In this document: positions 8,944 to 17,965 of the stretch, in pieces
How positions within the stretch are numbered: position 1 is the stretch's first letter
Layout: each line of letters opens with the position of its first letter
Assembly: GCA_031287415.1 (NCBI GenBank)
Contig: JAITSY010000028.1
Span: 1-50,217 of the forward strand
Direction of reading: 5' to 3'
Length of the DNA stretch: 50,217 nucleotides
Origin: Candidatus Methanorbis basalitermitum
GTDB lineage: Archaea; Halobacteriota; Methanomicrobia; Methanomicrobiales; Methanocorpusculaceae
Made by a program: the position numbers and the translations under genes
Notes under the pieces: model-generated
Told to the model about the DNA's origin: nothing
The model's input: only the letters and a program-made list of their open reading frames with translations
The model's database searches: none

Positions 8944-10116
8944 TTATTTCAGCTCCTGAGGGGTAAGGGGGGACATTGACCGGAGCCTGCGAACAATGGC
9001 CGGAAGTTTTTCAAGCACATACGCCACATCCGCATCGGTTGTCCGTTCGCCGATGGTAAGCCGTACTGAGCCGTGGGAGATCTCATGCGAAACGCCCATG
9101 GCAGTGAGAACATGGGATGGCTCAAGGGATACAGAGTTACATGCGCTGCCGGTGGATGCGCAGATGCCAAACGTGTTGAGAAGCAGGAGAATTCCTTCTC
9201 CCTCGATGTACTCAAAGGTGATGTTCACGTTGTTCGGCAGTCGTTTGACTGGGTGGCCATTCAGATGGCTCGCCGGAATTCTGAGAAGCTCGGCTATGAG
9301 GCTATCCCGCATGGCGATCAGGCGCACTGATTCCTGCGGAATGGCGCGAACGGTGCGTTCGATAGCAACACCAAGACCGACAATTCCGGGAACATTCTCG
9401 GTTCCCGCCCGATGCTTGCTTTCCTGGGCGCCGCCATGAATGAGATTCTGGATGCGGACGCCCTGCCTGATGTAAAGGGCGCCTACTCCTTTCGGCCCGT
9501 AGAATTTGTGGCCGGACAAGGAGAGCATATCGATGCACGCAGCCTTTACATCGATCGGGACGTGACCCACAGCCTGCACCGCATCGGTGTGAAAGGAGAT
9601 GCCATGCGCCCGGACAACTGCGCCGATCTCGGCAATCGGCTGGATTGTTCCGACCTCGTTGTTGGCATACATGACGGAGACGAGGATCGTGTCTGGTCGA
9701 ATGGCCTTCTCGACATCTGCAGGCGAGACCATGCCATACTTATCGACCGGCAGGTACGTCACCTCAAATCCCTGCGACTGCAACCATTCGGCAGCATGCA
9801 GGACTGCATGGTGCTCAACGGCCGTGGTAATGATGTGCTTTCCTTTGCGGGTATTTGCAAAAGCCGCTCCTTTGAAAACCCAGTTGTCGGACTCAGAACC
9901 TCCTGCAGTGAAGTAAATCTCATTTGGATCGGCGTTGATGGCAGCTGCGACTTTTGCCCGTGCCTCATCGATTGCCGCTTTGTTCTCCTGTCCGATGCTG
10001 TACACCGAGGATGGATTGCCGAATTTTTCGGAAAAATAGGGAAGCATCGCTTCCACAACCTCTGGGGCTGCATACGTTGTTGCAGCATGGTCCATATACA
10101 CGATTTTTTTGTCCAT
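8944..10116 (-). CDS. iscS: Cysteine desulfurase (NifS/IscS family)
   Basis: PLP-dependent enzyme that removes sulfur from L-cysteine as a persulfide for Fe-S cluster assembly and tRNA thiolation. The 390-residue protein has the class V aminotransferase fold. It shows EHHAV (His ~102-103), the PLP-binding lysine in SLSGHKFYGPKG (K204) and the persulfide cysteine in STGSACNS (C326). It carries the group I active-site loop. It is upstream of iscU by 3 bp and transcribed with it. The start MDKKIVYMDHAATT fits the family. Intact. Confidence 0.96.
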   Translation of the reverse strand: MDKKIVYMDHAATTYAAPEVVEAMLPYFSEKFGNPSSVYSIGQENKAAIDEARAKVAAAINADPNEIYFTAGGSESDNWVFKGAAFANTRKGKHIITTAVEHHAVLHAAEWLQSQGFEVTYLPVDKYGMVSPADVEKAIRPDTILVSVMYANNEVGTIQPIAEIGAVVRAHGISFHTDAVQAVGHVPIDVKAACIDMLSLSGHKFYGPKGVGALYIRQGVRIQNLIHGGAQESKHRAGTENVPGIVGLGVAIERTVRAIPQESVRLIAMRDSLIAELLRIPASHLNGHPVKRLPNNVNITFEYIEGEGILLLLNTFGICASTGSACNSVSLEPSHVLTAMGVSHEISHGSVRLTIGERTTDADVAYVLEKLPAIVRRLRSMSPLTPQELK

Positions 10117-10391
10117 TCCAATTCACCACCGACAGGTGCAGTTCACGTTGTGAACTGATCTGTTGTCTTTCAATGGTAGGTTTTTCTTGTATTTGAAAAG
10201 ATGTGGATGTGTGGATAACGGCAACATTCCCCTGCACCCCCAACATCAGGCCAGGACATCAGCACCCAAGGCTATCCCACTTTTCTGTACATCACCAATT
10301 CCGGAATTATTCGTCGCCGCAGCCGCAAACATGCGAATCCACTCATCAAAAACAACCCGGGATCAGACACCGAAAAATTCTCCGCAGCAGC
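10117..10391. other. Upstream region of iscSU
   Basis: Holds the presumed iscSU promoter (minus strand). Short minus-strand frames have coding-like patches at 10260-10390, but I cannot connect them into a gene. Confidence 0.4.
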
Positions 10392-10716
10392 TCACAGCAT
10401 CTCGATCAGTTCAATAGCTCGAGGAATATCGGCCTGCCGGATATCAACCGCAATAATCTGCGAGAGAGCGCGCGGAAACCGTTAAATCCTTGTGTGCAAC
10501 AGTAGTCCGATCAAACAGCACATGCGATGACGCACAATCGAGGCGATGCTCACCGAGACCGAGGACATGGAAGGCGACGAATAACAAGATCTTCTCGATG
10601 CGTCGAGAAAATTCACCAGCCGCGTTTCTGTAGTTTTTTATTACGGAATTATCGGTTTGAATATGAGATAGTATATCTTCCCATGTAGCAAGACAATTCC
10701 AATCTTTTTTCGGCAC
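10392..10716 (-). pseudogene. Unrecognised gene fragment, frameshifted
   Basis: A minus-strand frame from 10716 (MPKKDWNCLATWEDIL) stays open to 10444. After a frameshift near 10460 a plausible C-terminus (AVDIRQADIPRAIELIEML) ends at a stop at 10392-10394. Composition is protein-like and codon use resembles neighbours, but I do not recognise the family. It could equally be two unrelated scraps. Part of a ~1-kb stretch of wreckage between iscS and tRNA-Thr. Confidence 0.3.
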
Positions 10717-10739
10717 GAACAGGTTACTCTCCCTGGATG

Positions 10740-11454
10740 GTGTACCCTCTCTGTCAGTACAAGTACCTGCCCAAGTGCAGTCGTCTCCTCTCTTGTGGAC
10801 GGAATCGAAGGAGATGTCGATTTTGGGCTCCGTATCGATCTCTATCGGGTGGCAACTGTGGCGACGTCCCCAATCCTACCACATCACAGTACACTTGGTG
10901 CCCTTCATGTTCCTCCTCATCTGATGTTTCTGCAGCACATCTTTGAGGAGGCAGGCCTGGTTTATGACGTGCAGGGTGTCGTACTTCGGGTCAAAGATGA
11001 TATCCTGATTTTTTCACGACTTTGCTCCGTGATGGGAACGAGAAGTATGGCCCTGTACGTCATCACCCCAGGATTCTTGGTGTAATGAAATGTGGCAGCA
11101 GCATCCAGTTTTCGATGGTATGCACATATCCTTCACTCACCGATGCCGACATCACTGCCGTAGCCGTCGCCATTAGAAAGAGGATGAACCACAGAGCAGA
11201 AAGCCTCGCCAGGAACCACCTGCCCATAAGAAGAGGGCTGGGGTCCACCTGGTCTTCATCATTTCGCCCCAACTATTTTTGAGCGACTTCCAAAGGTGGA
11301 CCGCAGAGATACTGCCGCACGCAAACACGACGGGGGTAATGCAAAGGCTCACAAGTAAACCACCTATTCCTATAAGTTGGAGACAGAGGATCTGGAGCCA
11401 AAGTAAGACGAAGAACGAGACTAATTCACCACCACGATGATACCAACGATCCAT
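10740..11454 (-). pseudogene. Decayed membrane protein
   Basis: The minus strand from 11454 begins MDRWYHRGGELVSFFVLLW. Hydrophobic segments follow (LQLIGIGGLLVSLCITPVVF). The frame then shifts near 11230 into LLMGRWFLARLSALWFILF. Downstream in further frames is a soluble tail (FDPKYDTLHVINQACLLKD and KNPGVMTYRAILLVPI). At least three frame changes are needed, so the gene is dead. The layout, membrane segments followed by a polar C-terminus, resembles the pseudogene at 6842-7582. Common ancestry is only a guess. Confidence 0.4.
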
Positions 11455-11810
11455 AAATACAAAACTATCTTCTTGTAGGCAGCGGAAGGCGCCTACTTAG
11501 GCAATAGCCAACTCATGAAGTTGGCACCTTCAGCGTGAGTTCGTTCTTGTACTTTTCGATGGCACGACAGGCTGCCTCTACTTTGCCATCATTATTCAAC
11601 GCTTCGCACAGATCGGGGATGGCACAGGCGAACGGAGAGACGGTACCAATTATGCCAAGGAGAGGCAACGAGATACGACATGCCATCAGTGACAAAACCC
11701 GCGATGCTTGGACAAACAGAATACCACAAGCGAGGGTTGGGATCCCCTCTTTAGCTGGGAACTTTGTTTTTCCCATTGATGAACATAACGTGATCCATAA
11801 CACCAAAAAA
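11455..11810. other. Gap between membrane pseudogene and tRNA-Thr
   Basis: Apart from the small fragment at 11513-11686, nothing recognisable. A plus-strand open frame runs through the tRNA gene and is spurious. Confidence 0.4.
11513..11686 (-). CDS. Hypothetical protein fragment
   Basis: The minus-strand frame encodes GIIGTVSPFACAIPDLCEAL, then KVEAACRAIEKYKNELTLKV, and stops at 11513. The helical, charged C-terminus is protein-like. The N-terminal boundary is unclear: the frame extends to 11806 with poor coding character, ending 5 bp from tRNA-Thr. Unrecognised; probably the tail of a lost gene. Confidence 0.25.
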   Translation of the reverse strand: MACRISLPLLGIIGTVSPFACAIPDLCEALNNDGKVEAACRAIEKYKNELTLKVPTS

Positions 11811-11882
11811 AGCCGTTGGAGGGACTTGAACCCTCGACCTGCTGATTACGAATCAGCCGCTATACCGCTAAGCCACAACGGC
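11811..11882 (-). tRNA. tRNA-Thr (CGT)
   Basis: Folds as a 72-nt cloverleaf on the minus strand: acceptor GCCGTTG/CAACGGC, D-arm GCTTAGCGGTATAGC, anticodon loop TTCGTAA (anticodon CGT, reading ACG), T-arm GAGGG-TTCAAGT-CCCTC, discriminator U. CCA is not encoded. An H2 palindrome sits 5 bp upstream of its 5' end. Confidence 0.95.
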
Positions 11883-11887
11883 ACATT

Positions 11888-11911
11888 CTGCAAAGCCTTT
11901 GGTTTTGCAGC
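11888..11911 (+). repeat. H2 palindrome copy 2
   Basis: CTGCAAAGCCTTTGGTTTTG then CAGC, immediately 5' of tRNA-Thr. It lies beside an H1 copy, as H2 copies at 41090 and 42574 also lie near H1 copies. Confidence 0.8.
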
Positions 11912-11913
11912 CC

Positions 11914-11976
11914 TGCGAAACCGCGGTCCCGCTGCCCTACAATACACGGCACGCCTCTATCAGAGGCGTGCAGCAT
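11914..11976 (-). repeat. H1 palindromic element copy with perfect hairpin
   Basis: GCACGCCTCT-ATC-AGAGGCGTGC at 11949-11971 is a perfect 10-bp stem with a 3-base loop. The flank (on the minus strand GTATTGTAGGGCAGCGGGAC) matches the long copies. Intergenic. Confidence 0.85.
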
Positions 11977-12132
11977 ATGCTTTAATTAATTGTACATAAC
12001 ACAATAAATAAGTTATCTGCCGCTCATCCATGAAAAATGGGCCTCCATTCCGGTTACGAGTAGCCGCGCGCCGTAAACCCGGTCTATCCCGTCTCGACCT
12101 GCACCCGGGATGCAACGGATCCGGACTTTGCC

Positions 12133-12348
12133 TCACAGTCGTTTGCACTCTTCTGCAGCGCTGCAAGCAATTTTTGCGTGTGCCGGGATGATGGACACAA
12201 CTGCCTTTGCTTTTGCCAGGTTCACCGCGGGAACCCGGGGCAGAAACATCAGGGTGTACTCGTCATCCTTAAATGCAATTTGAATCAGGTTTCTGCAAAC
12301 CTGATCTAGACCTTGGAGAATCAGGACATTAATCTCATTTTCTGCCAT
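12133..12348 (-). CDS. Small hypothetical protein
   Basis: A 71-residue product (MAENEINVLILQGLDQVCRN at the start, ending AAEECKRL) with neighbour-like codon use. It is divergent from the Cas4-like gene, sharing a 44-bp upstream region. A TATA-like TTTATACTT lies immediately 5' of the ATG, too close for a normal promoter. No motif is recognised. It could be a truncated remnant, since the sequence downstream (11977-12132) is featureless. Confidence 0.4.
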   Translation of the reverse strand: MAENEINVLILQGLDQVCRNLIQIAFKDDEYTLMFLPRVPAVNLAKAKAVVSIIPAHAKIACSAAEECKRL

Positions 12349-12392
12349 AAGTATAAAACTATTGGTGCTGATGTTATCTTATAGACTTGGTT

Positions 12393-13181
12393 ATGATTTT
12401 TCGTTCCATCTCATTACGCGATCTTGCCCGCTGCGATATCGATCCCATGCAGGTTTCCCTCTCCCTCTCAAAACAGAGGGATTTTACTGAACCGTGCAAT
12501 TACAGCACCGCAAAACAGATATCAGCACATCTCGGGGATACTCTTGACCTCGAAGGGATCCGGGGTGAACTTCGGACTGTACGTCCCGATGCCAGTGCTG
12601 CGGAACACGTAATGTTTGCAAAAATGACGGAAGCTTGCAACAGGCCCATTTGGCGGCCTGCAGTACGAAACGATGTTTCTGTTTCCTTACAAATGTACAG
12701 CATCATCGGTCGTGTTGATAGGTTGTTTGAGGATGGGGTTGCTGTTGTCCGCTGCAGTGCCGCTCCGCCAAGTGGCATCCACGCAACCGATAGACTCCAC
12801 ATGACCGCCTACTTCCTCTGCCTCGAGGAGGGGTACAGCCGTCCATTTTCCAGGTCCGTCAAGTATTTCGGATCCGGAACGATACGGCATCTTGCAGTAC
12901 CCCTGCACGCGGACAGACATGCCTTGCGGACCGTGTTCCGCGGTGCGGAAGCTGCTTTCCAGGGTGAGATTCCACGGCCCATCCACGGCCGTCATTGTCT
13001 TTCCTGCAGAATGATCGGTGCAACGAGACCGAGCGGCCGAAATCACTGTTTGAACGGTTGTATCCGTCCAACCAACCTCACTTTGCAACAGCCTTGCTGG
13101 TTCTTCAACCTTCATATCCGTACAAAACAGACAATAGATCTGCATTTGCGAGATTTAGCCTATGACATCGATACTCGCTGA
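12393..13181 (+). CDS. Cas4/RecB-like nuclease-fold protein, probably catalytically dead
   Basis: Similar in layout to Cas4/Dna2-type PD-(D/E)XK proteins. It has an N-terminal cysteine (LARCD), then GRVDRLFEDGVAVV, then DRLHMTAYFLCLEEGY, which in Cas4 reads DxLQxxxYxxLLEE. A C-terminal cysteine group follows (HCLSCRMI and HCLNGC). In the family the strand after the aspartate carries E-x-K; here it reads VVRCSAAP, so the catalytic Glu and Lys are missing. The ATG at 12393 is preferred to the in-frame TTG at 12387. It overlaps the DtxR-FeoA gene by 20 bp. No CRISPR array or other cas gene is in the window. Assignment rests on pattern similarity only. Confidence 0.55.
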   Translation: MIFRSISLRDLARCDIDPMQVSLSLSKQRDFTEPCNYSTAKQISAHLGDTLDLEGIRGELRTVRPDASAAEHVMFAKMTEACNRPIWRPAVRNDVSVSLQMYSIIGRVDRLFEDGVAVVRCSAAPPSGIHATDRLHMTAYFLCLEEGYSRPFSRSVKYFGSGTIRHLAVPLHADRHALRTVFRGAEAAFQGEIPRPIHGRHCLSCRMIGATRPSGRNHCLNGCIRPTNLTLQQPCWFFNLHIRTKQTIDLHLRDLAYDIDTR

Positions 13182-13815
13182 AGACATCCTCGAAGAAATA
13201 CTCAATACTGGAAAAGAAGAGGTTCAGCTTCATGCCCTCAGTCTCTCACACCATGCCGAAGCAGAGATAGAAAAAACCTTGGGTAGCCTTGTTGAGCACG
13301 GTTTTGTGCATCTCAACAACGAGGCTATCCGACTCACCAAAAAAGGAACCGAAAAGGCCACACAGGTCGCACGAAAACACGCCGTCCTTGCGAACTTTCT
13401 GACCGAGGTTCTTGGAAGACAGCCTGAGGCTGCATCGGAGGAAGCCTGTATTCTCGAACACAACATCTCAACCGAGACTATTGATCGGCTTGACAACTTT
13501 CTTGATCGGAAAAACCTCGATGCGACAACCCAGGAAACACCTCCAGAATACGCAAACCACAATAATCTCACCTGTAAAAATCCGATAGTTCCACTCTCTG
13601 AGTGTCCGGAAGGCTCCCTCCTGCACGTTTCCATGATCTGCCGCTTTGCCAAGCACAGCAGACTCGTCGACCTTGGCGTTGTCCCGGGCGAACTGATTAC
13701 TCTGCGACGCAAACTTGCCAACAACGCTGTTGTCATCACCGTCAAGAGCTGTGACATCGCATTAAGCCCTGAGGTGTCGGAAAACATCATGGTGGAGCGG
13801 TGTGAAACTCTATGA
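13162..13815 (+). CDS. DtxR-family metalloregulator fused to FeoA domain
   Basis: A 217-residue fusion. The N-terminal part is a winged helix (HAEAEIEKTLGSLVEHGFV) plus the DtxR dimerisation region with its metal-binding signature EACILEH (about residues 95-101; DtxR itself has EACRWEH). The C-terminal part from about residue 145 is a FeoA SH3-like domain (LSECPEGSLLHV, LVDLGVVPGELITL). It overlaps feoB by 4 bp (ATGA), so the iron sensor is co-translated with the transporter it likely controls (inference). It probably represses transcription when Fe(II) is plentiful and may also assist FeoB. Confidence 0.9.
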   Translation: MTSILAEDILEEILNTGKEEVQLHALSLSHHAEAEIEKTLGSLVEHGFVHLNNEAIRLTKKGTEKATQVARKHAVLANFLTEVLGRQPEAASEEACILEHNISTETIDRLDNFLDRKNLDATTQETPPEYANHNNLTCKNPIVPLSECPEGSLLHVSMICRFAKHSRLVDLGVVPGELITLRRKLANNAVVITVKSCDIALSPEVSENIMVERCETL

Positions 13816-15695
13816 TTTTCCGGGCAGCACTGATCGGAAACCCGAGCGTCGGTAAATCGCTCATTTTCAACAAACTCACCGGCCTCGGTGCTGAGGTAAG
13901 TAACTATCCTGGCACCACGGTCGGTGTCATGCAGGGTGTCGTCCGCTGTGGAGATGCAGAGTTCTCCCTTGCGGATCTTCCCGGCATATATTCGCTTTCC
14001 GGCGATTCTGTTGAGGAAAAGATGGTCCGCGAGTATCTGCTTGCAGAAAATTTTGATCTTCTCATAGCTGTTCTCGATGCAAAACACCTGGAACGCAACC
14101 TCTACCTTCTCTTGCAGGTTACCGAGATACAAAAGCCGCTACTTGCTGTCCTCAATATGATGGATGAAGCAGAAGCTGCGGGAAAAATAATCGATATCGC
14201 GGCCCTTGCAAAACAGCTTGGTGTTTCGGTTATTCCTTCGGTTGCCACCGACGGCAAAAATCTTGTCGACATCGCCCGTGCAATCTTTGACGGCAAGGTC
14301 TCTATCCCAACGATTACCATTCCCTACGACCCCCACGTCGAGGCCGCCGTTCGCTGCCTCCGGAAATTCCACGGTCTTTCTGATCCTGAGGCCCTCTGGG
14401 CATTGGAACGTGTCACTGTCAGCACCATCACGCAGGAGATTCATGAAAATACTCTTGCTGTCGTCTCGGAGATCGAACGCCGCCACATGATGTCGCCGAA
14501 GCAGATCGTCGCCGCAAATCGCCACGACCTTGCAAAACAGATAGCCTCCTCTGTCACTAAAATGACACCGCCCAAACGTCATCAAGACTTCGATGCGCTG
14601 CTGACCCGCGAATTCCCCGGCCTTCCGATTCTTGCAATCATCATGGTATCCATCCTTCTCATCGTTTTCACCCTGGGAGGGATGCTGGAGGCGGAAATCG
14701 TCTCTCTCATGACCACTTACGTTGCTGACCCATTCCATGCTCTCACCCTCGAACCGCTCACGAACGCAGTTGGCGGTGCGATCATCCTCGCTCTCATGGC
14801 CGGTCTCGGCATCGCGTTTCCGTACGTCTTCCTTTTCTACTTCTTCATCTCCATCCTTGAGGATACCGGTTACCTCACCCGTGCTGCATTCCTTGCCGAC
14901 CGCGGCATGCAAAAACTTGGTCTTCACGGTCAGGGCCTCATTCCGATGGTGCTCTCTTTTGGCTGCAGTGTGCCTGCCATTATGAGCATACGGCTTCTCC
15001 CGATCGGCCGCGAGCGAGTCATTGCCTCTGTTCTGGTAACAATGCTTCCCTGTTCTGCCAGGACCGTTGTCATCTCGGGAATCGTTGCGTCCTTCGTCGG
15101 TCTCGGCACAGCATTCTCCATTTACGTCATTGTGTTTGTCCTCGTTTTCATCGTCGGATGCCTTCTCTCCCGCGTCATACCCGGAGAGCAGTGCGGCATG
15201 ATTCTTGAGATGGCAGAACTTCGTCTCCCGATAGCATCCCGCATCATCCACAAGTCATGTATGCGGGTCCGCGAGTTCATCTCCATCGCAATGCCGCTGC
15301 TTCTGGTGAGCAGCGCCGCCCTAGGCCTCTTTGAGCACTACGGTTTTGCTGCTGTGTTCGAGGGGTTCATCGACCCGATATCAACCACGGTTCTCGGTCT
15401 CCCGGGCTTTGCATTTACCGCGCTGGTGTTTGGTATTCTTCGAAAAGAAATGGCATTTGAAACCCTTGTGGTTATGGCTGGCACTGCCGATCTCACTGCC
15501 GTTCTCTCAGGTGGCCAGCTTTACATCTTTGCTCTGGTCTGTGCCCTATTTATCCCCTGCATATCTACGATTGCCGTTCTCGTGCGGGAGATAGGCATCA
15601 AAAATGCCGCCATGATCACCGTGTTTACGTTGTGTTTGGGCATCAGTTTTGGAGCACTGGCACATCTTCTGATTCCTCTGTTCTTAACGCATTGA
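13812..15695 (+). CDS. feoB: Ferrous iron transport protein B
   Basis: GTPase-coupled Fe(II) permease of the cytoplasmic membrane. The 627-residue protein begins with the G domain: GNPSVGKS (residues 9-16), switch region NYPGTTVG, DLPGIYS (about 55-61) and NMMDEA as the G4 motif. The membrane part follows from about residue 270, with Gate-type segments containing SFGCSVPAIMS and MLPCSARTVV, whose cysteines are conserved in FeoB. Starts inside the stop of the DtxR-FeoA gene. The length is a little short of many FeoBs, but no domain is missing. Confidence 0.96.
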   Translation: MIFRAALIGNPSVGKSLIFNKLTGLGAEVSNYPGTTVGVMQGVVRCGDAEFSLADLPGIYSLSGDSVEEKMVREYLLAENFDLLIAVLDAKHLERNLYLLLQVTEIQKPLLAVLNMMDEAEAAGKIIDIAALAKQLGVSVIPSVATDGKNLVDIARAIFDGKVSIPTITIPYDPHVEAAVRCLRKFHGLSDPEALWALERVTVSTITQEIHENTLAVVSEIERRHMMSPKQIVAANRHDLAKQIASSVTKMTPPKRHQDFDALLTREFPGLPILAIIMVSILLIVFTLGGMLEAEIVSLMTTYVADPFHALTLEPLTNAVGGAIILALMAGLGIAFPYVFLFYFFISILEDTGYLTRAAFLADRGMQKLGLHGQGLIPMVLSFGCSVPAIMSIRLLPIGRERVIASVLVTMLPCSARTVVISGIVASFVGLGTAFSIYVIVFVLVFIVGCLLSRVIPGEQCGMILEMAELRLPIASRIIHKSCMRVREFISIAMPLLLVSSAALGLFEHYGFAAVFEGFIDPISTTVLGLPGFAFTALVFGILRKEMAFETLVVMAGTADLTAVLSGGQLYIFALVCALFIPCISTIAVLVREIGIKNAAMITVFTLCLGISFGALAHLLIPLFLTH

Positions 15696-15988
15696 AATAT
15701 CTCATTGCATCAGCAAATGGCTTCGATTACGAAGTACCAGCAAGTGACGTGCTACTCAAAAGCCTCGCCTGCTTGCTGCAGGCAGCATGCGCATATGATA
15801 ATAGCATCACCCGTTTTTCCTTGAGCCTGCCACCGTTACCGTGACGGCTATCTCCAGACTGATTTCATCAGGTTTTTCCAGCAGCAGAAGGGCAGGAAGC
15901 AGGTTCCATTACCCAGATATAGTTATGGCTTGTTTGGTTTTTTTCGCAGTTTTGCACTAAACGCTACCCGCATGAATGCCGCGTATCT
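15696..15988. other. Gap between feoB and metX pseudogene
   Basis: Nothing recognised. feoB (plus) and the metX remnant (minus) converge here; a T-run at about 15812-15816 could end feoB transcription. Confidence 0.35.
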
Positions 15989-17010
15989 TCATTGTTGTCT
16001 CCTTTCCGCCATGTCTGAGAACAGTTCACTGGTAAGCATCCCGACCACCCTGCCCAAAACAACAACTGGCAGCGCTGAGATGTGGTAGGTCTCAATCACC
16101 CGTACCGCATCCCGCAGCGTATCCTTTGGCACAATGCAGACCACACTCTGGGTCATGATATCCGCACGGCTTGCGTGTTCTCCGGCAACGACCCTTACAA
16201 TGTTCCCCAGGATGTTACAATACCGCAGATGGTGCCGTTGACACGCAGGACCGACGGGAGGGGTTTGACCTCATGGTCAATCATCGCTGCAGCTGCCGCA
16301 CGGATACTCGTGGAAGCGAAGGGGGTCGGCGGATGGCAGATCATAGTGTCGGCAACCATCAGTGGTGTAAGAAATCTGCCGATCAGGTAATTCATCTGAT
16401 CATGCTCCAGCAGGGATCCGTCGTAACCAAACCCCGACATCACCTCGGTGTACAGAACATCCTTGCCACTGCTGTGTAAGGCCGTCACAATCTCTTCGGA
16501 GAGATGCGGCGGATACAACCAGTCGGTGGAGACAGAAATCATCAGAAATTTTGCGTCCGTTCCTTCGAATCCTTTCGCAAGAGAGCCGTCCGTGATGAGA
16601 TCATAGTAATTGATGGCTTTGGTAATGTAGAGGTAGGAGCTTGAATCAAACCTCTGCACAAGGGAGCTTCCCTGATGGTTGAGGTAGTTTTCGACGCCGA
16701 ATTTAGTTTCAAATCCGTAGCGGTACTCGCTTTTTTCTGCAATCTTCTCCCGGAATTTATGTGCATCGACTGCTCAGAAAGGTAGGTGATGGGGACCATC
16801 ATCATGGCAAATGCAAGACCGCTGTCAGGCTTTTCCTCTGCTAAATAGCTGCCGTTCTTCCACACCGGATCGACCCCGATGACGGCCCTGCCAATAGCGT
16901 CGAAGGCAATGTGCATCGAGGTTGAGTAGCCTGTAGCAACGATGGCAACAATGCGGTTGGCAAACCCGAAATAGGCCACGCTCCCCCAGCCGATGGCTTG
17001 CATGCCCGGG
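15989..17010 (-). pseudogene. metX: Homoserine O-acetyltransferase (MetX) with C-terminal CBS pair, truncated and frameshifted
   Basis: MetX acetylates homoserine in methionine synthesis. The remnant starts mid-protein at GMQAIGWGSVAYFGFANR, corresponding to the nucleophile-elbow region, so about 150 N-terminal residues are gone; an M element abuts the break. Frameshift 1 near 16757 lies between LSEQSMH and KFREKIAEKSEYRYGFE. The frame then runs through DWLYPPHLSEEIV and LLEHDQMNYLIGRFL to a first CBS motif. Frameshift 2 near 16195 (SWG to NIVRVVAGEHAS) restores a second CBS motif (ISALPVVVLGRVVGML), ending at 15989. MetX-CBS fusions are known in methanogens. Without the N-terminus it cannot be functional. 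Confidence 0.9.
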
Positions 17011-17020
17011 ATCCGCCGAC

Positions 17021-17100
17021 ATCAGTTTGAATGGGAACAGTTCTTCAAACCAAAAACATAACTGTCTATATCAATAAAGAACGAAGAAACATGTATTAAG
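17021..17100 (+). repeat. M element copy 2
   Basis: ATCAGTTTGAATGGGAACAG, then TTCTTCAAAC, ATAACTGTCTATATCAATAA and GAACGAAGAAACAT, matching the copy at 8370. Its left edge is about 10 bp from the point where metX coding similarity stops. Confidence 0.85.
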
Positions 17101-17171
17101 TGTCATTCTGAGGAGAAATAGAGATGATGGGTAAATATAAGAGTACAAGGGCTAAAGTTGAATAAATAACT

Positions 17172-17590
17172 ATGGATAATGTCCGGATACGACCAGCCGA
17201 TAAGAACGACGAGGAGCTGCTCTCTCAATTTACCGCTGCTTGCGATCCCGACCTATAAACATCTTGAGCCTCATGCTAACACCAAAAATTGGATCATAGA
17301 ACTATTGCTTCAGAGATCTGCTTTTATCCAATTGAAGGATGATATGCCAATAGGATGTGTTACGGTGGTTGACAACGGAAAAATTTGCGTGATTTGGCAG
17401 ATGGGAGTAATAAAAAATACCAGAGATTGGGATATGCCACTCTTCTGGCCGAATTCTTACGTGATTTTGTGCGGTCTCATGGGCTGAAAAACGGCTTTTT
17501 CGCAGTTGGATGTAAACAACTCCTCGTCGCTTGCCACTATCGAGAAAGCATGTTCTCAGAATAACCTCCTCTTCCGCAATCTTGAACCAA
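17172..17590 (+). pseudogene. GNAT-family N-acetyltransferase, frameshifted
   Basis: Starts MDNVRIRPADKNDEELLSQF, a typical GNAT N-terminus, then meets a TAA about 28 codons in. A second frame supplies the middle (IIELLLQRSAF, MPIGCVTVVDNGKICVIWQM). A third supplies the acetyl-CoA-binding part (GYATLLAEFLRDFVRSHGLK, NGFFAVG). A last patch (EKACSQNNLLFRNLEPI) is in yet another frame. At least three frame changes in 420 bp. The gene lies just beyond the M element next to the metX remnant. Substrate unknown. Confidence 0.7.
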
Positions 17591-17965
17591 TAGAAACCCA
17601 AGGAGGGATAACAGGCCAAGAGGAACAGTGGGAAGCAGAGGATCCCTGTGGGAAGCGGGGGCTACTCATCCAGACTGATACTATTTGGCCCACGACGCTT
17701 CCCGGGCCCGTTCACGAATGGGGAGTCTCGCAGGCGCCGTAATCCCGACATCGTTGAGAAACGCCGTCATCGTAACCCTACTGGAGTGCGTGAGATTCAT
17801 AGTTGCATGGCAGCGAAACCCGTCTACCCTGCAATACACGTACACACCGCCGACGACGCAAGGCCAAGCCTCGCTTGTGCTGCTTGCGTAGATGTGTCGG
17901 CGTAACCCCTATCACAGGATTGTAGCCCCTACTGCTGCTTTTGCAGCAAGTTTTGCTGTTTTAGC
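17591..17965. other. Gap after GNAT pseudogene
   Basis: Holds an H1 element on the minus strand (17802-17930); the rest has no supportable gene. Confidence 0.4.
17802..17930 (-). repeat. H1 palindromic element, long copy
   Basis: Read on the minus strand: CCTGTGATAGGGGTTACGCC, GACACATCTACGCAAGCAGC, then CTTGGCCTTGCGTCGTCGGC, TATTGCAGGGTAGACGGG and TTTCGCTGCCATGCAACT. The inner half matches 6274-6460. GGTTACGCC and TTTCGCTGCCATGCAAC match the copy inside the decarboxylase gene. Confidence 0.75.

Noticed and set aside
11949-11971. Intrinsic bacterial-type terminator
   Set aside because: The hairpin is perfect but has no T-run on either side, and identical hairpins occur at many unrelated sites.
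11535-11999. 154-codon plus-strand frame
   Set aside because: Passes straight through tRNA-Thr, H2 and H1; not coding.
13230-14132. 300-codon minus-strand frame
   Set aside because: Antisense to the DtxR-FeoA and feoB genes, Ser/Arg-rich, typical shadow frame.
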